Shown: positions 4,208 through 8,076 of the stretch, piece by piece | Layout of the letters: each line of letters opens with the position of its first letter | Position numbering within the stretch: the first letter of the stretch is position 1 | Assembly: GCA_036733985.1 (NCBI GenBank) | Contig: DAIMZM010000100.1 | Location: 1-8,076, forward strand | Direction of reading: 5' to 3' | DNA from: DAIMZM01 sp036733985 | Lineage (GTDB): Bacteria > Bacillota > Dehalobacteriia > UBA4068 | DNA length: 8,076 nt | Position numbers and translations under genes: made by a program | Notes under the pieces: model-generated | What the model was told of the DNA's origin: nothing | The model's database searches: none | What the model saw: only the letters and a program-made list of their open reading frames with translations

Positions 4208-6853
4208 CTACGCATCTTTGCCGCAGCAATTCTTATACTTTTTGCCGCTGCCGCAGGGGCAGGGGTCGTTACGGCCCGCTTTCTTGTCCGATTTTACCGG
4301 CTGCTTTTTGGCGGGCAGGCCCCCATGGCTGGAGCTCAAGTTTTTCCGTTCCTCCGGCCGCTCCATCAGCTCCGCCAGGAGGCAGATCCGGCTGACTTCC
4401 AGTTGGATATCCTCGATCATGGCCTGGAACATCTCATAGGCTTCTTTTTTATAGGCCACCAGGGGGTCCATCTGGCCGTAAGCCCTGAGGCCGATACCCT
4501 GACGCATCTGATCCATGGCGTCCAGGTGATCCATCCACTTAGCGTCCACCACCTGCAGCACCACCGCGTGCTCGATCCGGGAGAGGATCTCCGGGCTCAG
4601 CCGTTCCCGCTTCCCGTCATAATAGGCCAGGACCCGTTCCAGGAGGAAGGGGGCCACCTCGTCCTTGGTCAGGTTTTTCAGCTCCGCCTCGCTGGGCAGG
4701 CCTTCCGGCAGATAGCCGGCCAGGTCCTGGCGGAGCGCGGCCAGATCCCATTCCTCGGGGAATTGGCTGATCCCGGAATAGCGGCCCACGATCAGGTTCA
4801 CCGCCGCGTCCATCATGCCGATGACGCTGTCATGGATATCCGCCTCAAAGAGGGCTTTCCGCCGCTCGCTGTAGATCAGCTCCCGCTGCTGGTTCATCAC
4901 GTCGTCGTAATCCAGCACGTTTTTCCGGGTCTCGAAATGCCGTTCCTCCACCCGGCGCTGGGCGGTTTCGATGGATTTGCTGACCAGGGCGGAGTCGATG
5001 GCCAGATTGTCGTCAGCCCCCAGGCGGTCCATCAGGTTGCCCAGGTTTTCGCCGCCGAAGCGCTTCATCAAGTCGTCGTCCATGGAAACGAAGAAGCGGG
5101 TGCTGCCCGGGTCGCCCTGACGGCCGGCCCGGCCCCGGAGCTGGTTATCGATGCGGCGGCTCTCATGCCGCTCCGTGCCGATGATATGCAGGCCGCCTAA
5201 AGCCACCACCTGGTCGTGCTCGGCAGCGGTTTGTTCTTTATATTTGGCGATCAGGGCCAGCCTTTCCTCGTCGCTGTATTCATGGTCGGGATTTTTGGCC
5301 ATTTCCGCCAGGGCCAGGGCTTCCCCATTGCCGCCCAGGACGATGTCCGTGCCCCGACCGGCCATATTGGTGGCGATGGTCACCGCGCCCAAGCGCCCGG
5401 CCTGGGCCACGATGGCCGCCTCCTGCTCATGGAATTTTGCGTTCAGCACCTGGTGGGGAATGCCTTTATGGTGCAGCAGCTGGGAAAGCTGCTCGGATTT
5501 CTCAATGCTGATGGTGCCCACCAGCACCGGCCTGCCGCCGGCATGCTCTTGGGCGATCTCCTCTACCACCGAGTTGAATTTGCCTTTTTCGCTGCGGTAG
5601 ACCACGTCGGCGTTATCTTTGCGGATCATCGGCAGATTGGTGGGGATCTCCACCACGTCGAAGCCGTAGATCTTGCGGAATTCCGCTTCCTCGGTGCGGG
5701 CCGTGCCGGTCATGCCGGACAGCAGCTTGTACATGCGGAAATAGTTCTGGAAGGTGATGGTGGCTAAAGTCTGGCTTTCCCGCTCGATCTTGACATTCTC
5801 CTTGGCTTCAATGGCCTGGTGCAGGCCCTCGCTATAGCGGCGGCCAAACATCAGGCGGCCGGTGAATTCGTCAACAATGATCACCTGGCCCTCTTTCACC
5901 ACGTAATCCCGGTCCCGCTTGAAGATATACTGGGCTTTCAGGGCCTGGTTGATATGGTGGAGCAGCTCGGCGTTTTTGGCGTCGAAAAGGTTGTCCACCC
6001 CCATCAGGCTTTCCACTTTCCTGGCCCCCTGCTCGGTGAGGGCGGTTTGCCGGGTCTTGATATCAATGGTATAATCGCCGTCGCCCACGGCCTGGCCTTT
6101 TTCATCGAATTCCGTGCATTCCCGCAGCCGGGGCACGATTTTCGCCGCCTGGTAATAGCGGTCCGTGGGCTTGGCGGAAGGGCCGCTGATGATCAGGGGC
6201 GTGCGGGCCTCGTCGATCAGGATGCTGTCCACCTCGTCCACGATGCAGTAATTCAGGGGCCGCTGCACCATGTTTTCCCGGTGGAAGCACATATTGTCCC
6301 TGAGATAGTCGAAGCCGAATTCATTGTTGGTGCCATAGGTGATGTCCGCCGCGTAGGCCAGCTTTTTCTGGGCGCTTTCCATGCCGTGAATGACCAGGCC
6401 CACCTCCAGGCCTAGGAAGCGGTAGACCCGGCCCATCCATTCGCTGTCCCGCTTGGCCAGGTAATCATTGACGGTGATCACATGCACGCCCTGGCCGGAG
6501 AGGGCCTGCAGATAAGCCGGGGCCGTGGCCACCAGGGTTTTGCCTTCGCCGGTTTTCATCTCGGCAATGCGGCCGTCGGCCAGGGCCATGCCGCCGATCA
6601 GCTGCACGTCGAAATGGCGCATGCTTAAGACCCGTTTGGCAGCCTCCCGCACGGTGGCGAAGGCTTCCGGCAGCAAATCTTCCAAGGTGGCGCCGTTTTC
6701 CAGGCGGCGCCGGAAATCGGCGGTCATAGCCCGCAGCTCCTGGTCGCTTTTGGCCTGCATCAGCGGTTCCAGGTCATTGATGGGCTGCAGCTTTTTGGTG
6801 TATTTTTTAATATCCTTGATATTATCGTCGAAAAGATTGGCGAGAAAACCCAT
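4208..6853 (-). CDS. secA: SecA, preprotein translocase ATPase
   Basis: SecA is the motor that pushes unfolded secretory proteins through the SecYEG channel using ATP. This is a complete 881-residue copy. Visible in order: the N-terminal helix and Q-motif region, Walker A TGEGKT (101-106), Walker B DEVD (206-209) within CIVDEVDSILIDEARTP, the preprotein cross-linking region about 225-370, LSGMTGTA (378-385), the second motor domain with TNMAGRGTD (495-503) and the arginine-finger motif QLRGRAGRQGDPG (571-583), then the helical scaffold with LDYDDVMNQQR (647-657), the wing region, and a C-terminal zinc motif CPCG plus CC (C865, C867, C876, C877) that binds SecB or lipids in relatives. Nothing essential is missing. 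Start is set by AAGGA six bases before the ATG and by a strong promoter. In many Firmicutes hpf lies upstream and prfB downstream; here neither is adjacent. Confidence 0.98.
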   Translation of the reverse strand: MGFLANLFDDNIKDIKKYTKKLQPINDLEPLMQAKSDQELRAMTADFRRRLENGATLEDLLPEAFATVREAAKRVLSMRHFDVQLIGGMALADGRIAEMKTGEGKTLVATAPAYLQALSGQGVHVITVNDYLAKRDSEWMGRVYRFLGLEVGLVIHGMESAQKKLAYAADITYGTNNEFGFDYLRDNMCFHRENMVQRPLNYCIVDEVDSILIDEARTPLIISGPSAKPTDRYYQAAKIVPRLRECTEFDEKGQAVGDGDYTIDIKTRQTALTEQGARKVESLMGVDNLFDAKNAELLHHINQALKAQYIFKRDRDYVVKEGQVIIVDEFTGRLMFGRRYSEGLHQAIEAKENVKIERESQTLATITFQNYFRMYKLLSGMTGTARTEEAEFRKIYGFDVVEIPTNLPMIRKDNADVVYRSEKGKFNSVVEEIAQEHAGGRPVLVGTISIEKSEQLSQLLHHKGIPHQVLNAKFHEQEAAIVAQAGRLGAVTIATNMAGRGTDIVLGGNGEALALAEMAKNPDHEYSDEERLALIAKYKEQTAAEHDQVVALGGLHIIGTERHESRRIDNQLRGRAGRQGDPGSTRFFVSMDDDLMKRFGGENLGNLMDRLGADDNLAIDSALVSKSIETAQRRVEERHFETRKNVLDYDDVMNQQRELIYSERRKALFEADIHDSVIGMMDAAVNLIVGRYSGISQFPEEWDLAALRQDLAGYLPEGLPSEAELKNLTKDEVAPFLLERVLAYYDGKRERLSPEILSRIEHAVVLQVVDAKWMDHLDAMDQMRQGIGLRAYGQMDPLVAYKKEAYEMFQAMIEDIQLEVSRICLLAELMERPEERKNLSSSHGGLPAKKQPVKSDKKAGRNDPCPCGSGKKYKNCCGKDA

Positions 6854-6859
6854 TGTTAT

Positions 6860-6864
6860 TCCTT
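6860..6864 (-). promoter_or_regulatory. Ribosome binding site of secA
   Basis: AAGGA on the minus strand lies six bases before the secA ATG. A small hairpin (6871-6875 with 6882-6886, TGCCC/GGGCA) lies just upstream in the leader. Confidence 0.75.
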
Positions 6865-6895
6865 CTTTCCTGCCCGTGGCTGGGCATACAAAACC

Positions 6896-6924
6896 ATTAT
6901 AATATGATGTACGATATCCGTCAA
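6896..6924 (-). promoter_or_regulatory. Sigma-A promoter of secA
   Basis: On the minus strand TTGACG (6919-6924) and a perfect TATAAT (6896-6901) are 17 bases apart. This is close to consensus and predicts a leader of about 35 bases, showing secA is read from its own strong promoter here. Confidence 0.88.
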
Positions 6925-6976
6925 TAAATTGTTCCCGGCAAATTAGTCTTGCTTATCAGCGGCCATTCGTTTAAAA

Positions 6977-7006
6977 TAGACTGGTAAGGTTATCCTATTT
7001 GATAAT
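6977..7006 (+). promoter_or_regulatory. Possible promoter of the secreted protein gene, with overlapping inverted repeat
   Basis: TAGACT (6977-6982) and GATAAT (7001-7006) are 18 bases apart, about 50 bases before the start. An inverted repeat TTATC (6990-6994) / GATAA (7001-7005) covers the -10 and could be an operator. The promoter diverges from that of secA. Confidence 0.4.
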
Positions 7007-7040
7007 GATCGCGTCCTGTAAGAAAAAAACCTTAATTAAT

Positions 7041-7047
7041 AAGGAGG
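7041..7047 (+). promoter_or_regulatory. Ribosome binding site of the secreted protein gene
   Basis: AAGGAGG lies seven bases before the ATG at 7055, a near-perfect site suggesting efficient translation. A short CCTTA/TAAGG inverted repeat (7030-7044) overlaps its first bases and might reduce access to it. Confidence 0.85.
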
Positions 7048-7054
7048 ATATTTT

Positions 7055-8076
7055 ATGAAAAAAGGCTTGTTTATTTTAACCCTGGCCCTGCTGCTGGCGC
7101 TGCTGCTGGCCGGCACGGCATTGGCGGAAGGGGATGTCGACCCCGGGGACGCTGTGATTTATGTCAACGGCGTGGAATTAGAGGTCGGTGAATTCTGGAA
7201 GAACAATGATACCGTCAATCCTTCTGGCGACAAAGACGACTGGAACGCCAAATTTGAGTATGACGACGAGGAGGGTATGTACATCCTCACCCTGGACGAC
7301 GCGGAGATCACGGAAAAAGCATTTGATGAAACGGACCATGGCGACTGCGGCATCCTTTTCAATGGGGGGGAGGAACTTACCATTGTGCTGCAGGGCAGCA
7401 ATATGATTGACGTCAAGGAAGCGGACGGCATAACCGTATATTCCTACGGTCTTAATATCGAAGGCCCGGGCAGCCTGGAAATTACGACCACGGATGATGG
7501 CTATGGCTTTGGCTACGGCATCTGGGTTAATGTCGGTAATTTGACCATAGAAGAGGCGGACCTGGATATTGACGCCGGCGAGGATGGCATCTGTGTTTAC
7601 GACGGTAAGCTGACGGCTGAAGATACGCTACTAGAGATTACCGCCGACGTCTATGGCATCTGGGCATACGACATCATTAAGTTTGTCAATTGCCGGGTGG
7701 ATGTGGAAACCAGCGCGGATGACTGTGCGGCCATTTTCAGCGCGTATGACACAGATGTGGATGACGAAGGCATCGTCCTGGAGGGTACCGTAATCCTGGA
7801 AGGCGGCGAGATCGTGCCGGTATATGAGGGTGAAGGGTTTGGTTTCCTGCTGGAGAATGGGGCTGGGGGCCAGCTGAATCTTTACGGCAGCGTAACCGGC
7901 ATTCTTATTGGCTGGACCTTCTCCGGGGAGGACGAAGCCTTTGGTTTGATGGACGGTGACGTTCCCTCTATCTCCGATGCTTCCACCCATGTGATCCTGG
8001 GCTCTGAGGAGGACGCCTCTGCCCTGCTCAATCTGGGCATCGCCGTCCTGGGCGTGGGCAGAAGCTTCCCCTTTGT
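7055..8076 (+). CDS. Secreted acidic protein with beta-helix-like repeats, partial (C-terminus off the right edge)
   Basis: The frame is open for 340 codons to the window end. It begins with a classic signal peptide: MKKG, a leucine-rich core (residues 5-19) and AGTALA, with cleavage likely after A24. The mature part is rich in Asp and Glu. From about residue 78 it has repeats of the form 'YGI..hydrophobic': YILTLDDAEI (76-85), LTIVLQG (108-114), YGLNIEGPGSLEIT (131-144), YGIWVNVGNLTIEEADLDI (154-172), GICVYDGKLTAEDTLLEI (178-195), YGIWAYDIIKFVNC (200-213), AAIFSAY (225-231). The spacing of 22-25 residues fits turns of a parallel beta-helix, as in surface adhesins, pectate-lyase-like and carbohydrate-binding proteins of Clostridia. 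No catalytic motif, anchor or LPXTG signal is visible, though the C-terminus is missing. Likely exported by the Sec pathway and found on the cell surface or outside. Function is unknown. Confidence 0.85.
   Translation, partial: MKKGLFILTLALLLALLLAGTALAEGDVDPGDAVIYVNGVELEVGEFWKNNDTVNPSGDKDDWNAKFEYDDEEGMYILTLDDAEITEKAFDETDHGDCGILFNGGEELTIVLQGSNMIDVKEADGITVYSYGLNIEGPGSLEITTTDDGYGFGYGIWVNVGNLTIEEADLDIDAGEDGICVYDGKLTAEDTLLEITADVYGIWAYDIIKFVNCRVDVETSADDCAAIFSAYDTDVDDEGIVLEGTVILEGGEIVPVYEGEGFGFLLENGAGGQLNLYGSVTGILIGWTFSGEDEAFGLMDGDVPSISDASTHVILGSEEDASALLNLGIAVLGVGRSFPF

Noticed and set aside
4052..5200. Long plus-strand open frame (382 codons) opposite the end of secA
   Set aside because: It lies antisense to the conserved secA frame, has no ribosome binding site and reads through the stem-loop region; long antisense frames are common in GC-rich genes.

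Overview
The window looks like chromosomal DNA of a Bacillota (Firmicutes) bacterium of the Clostridia/Negativicutes type, fairly GC-rich. The clues are strong AGGAGG-type ribosome binding sites, a SecA of Firmicutes-like length with a C-terminal zinc motif, and a remnant of the sporulation regulator gene spoIIID. The species cannot be named from this sequence.

Left part (1-888). A minus-strand gene for a small membrane-anchored protein runs off the left edge, with a near-ideal promoter. Next to it, also on the minus strand, is a short copy of spoIIID. It is clear for about 38-42 codons, including the helix-turn-helix, then loses similarity and stops after 48 codons, just before a strong terminator. 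The leader of the next gene holds interlocking inverted repeats.

Middle left (889-3261). A 12-helix MFS transporter of the drug-efflux type is followed after 57 bases by a PLP-dependent threonine-aldolase-like enzyme. Both are on the plus strand and may share a transcript.

Middle (3293-3759). Two small genes missing from a simple ORF scan by length diverge from an AT-rich control region. One encodes a 55-residue ribbon-helix-helix (Arc-type) DNA-binding protein on the minus strand, whose stop codon lies inside its own terminator. The other encodes a 56-residue protein of unknown function on the plus strand. A perfect 13-bp palindrome lies between the two candidate -10 boxes and is a natural operator candidate.

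Right of centre (3760-4207). About 450 bases hold no convincing gene but a dense row of stem-loops. The last part, directly after the secA stop codon, can fold as a multibranch junction. This is the least explained part of the window and could be a mobile intergenic repeat or a structured RNA.

Right part (4208-8076). secA is on the minus strand with a textbook promoter. Diverging from it is a secreted acidic protein whose repeats of 22-25 residues suggest a parallel beta-helix; it runs off the right edge. No complete multi-gene defence or mobile system is visible. The main points of interest are the decayed spoIIID, the divergent small-gene pair and the stem-loop array.
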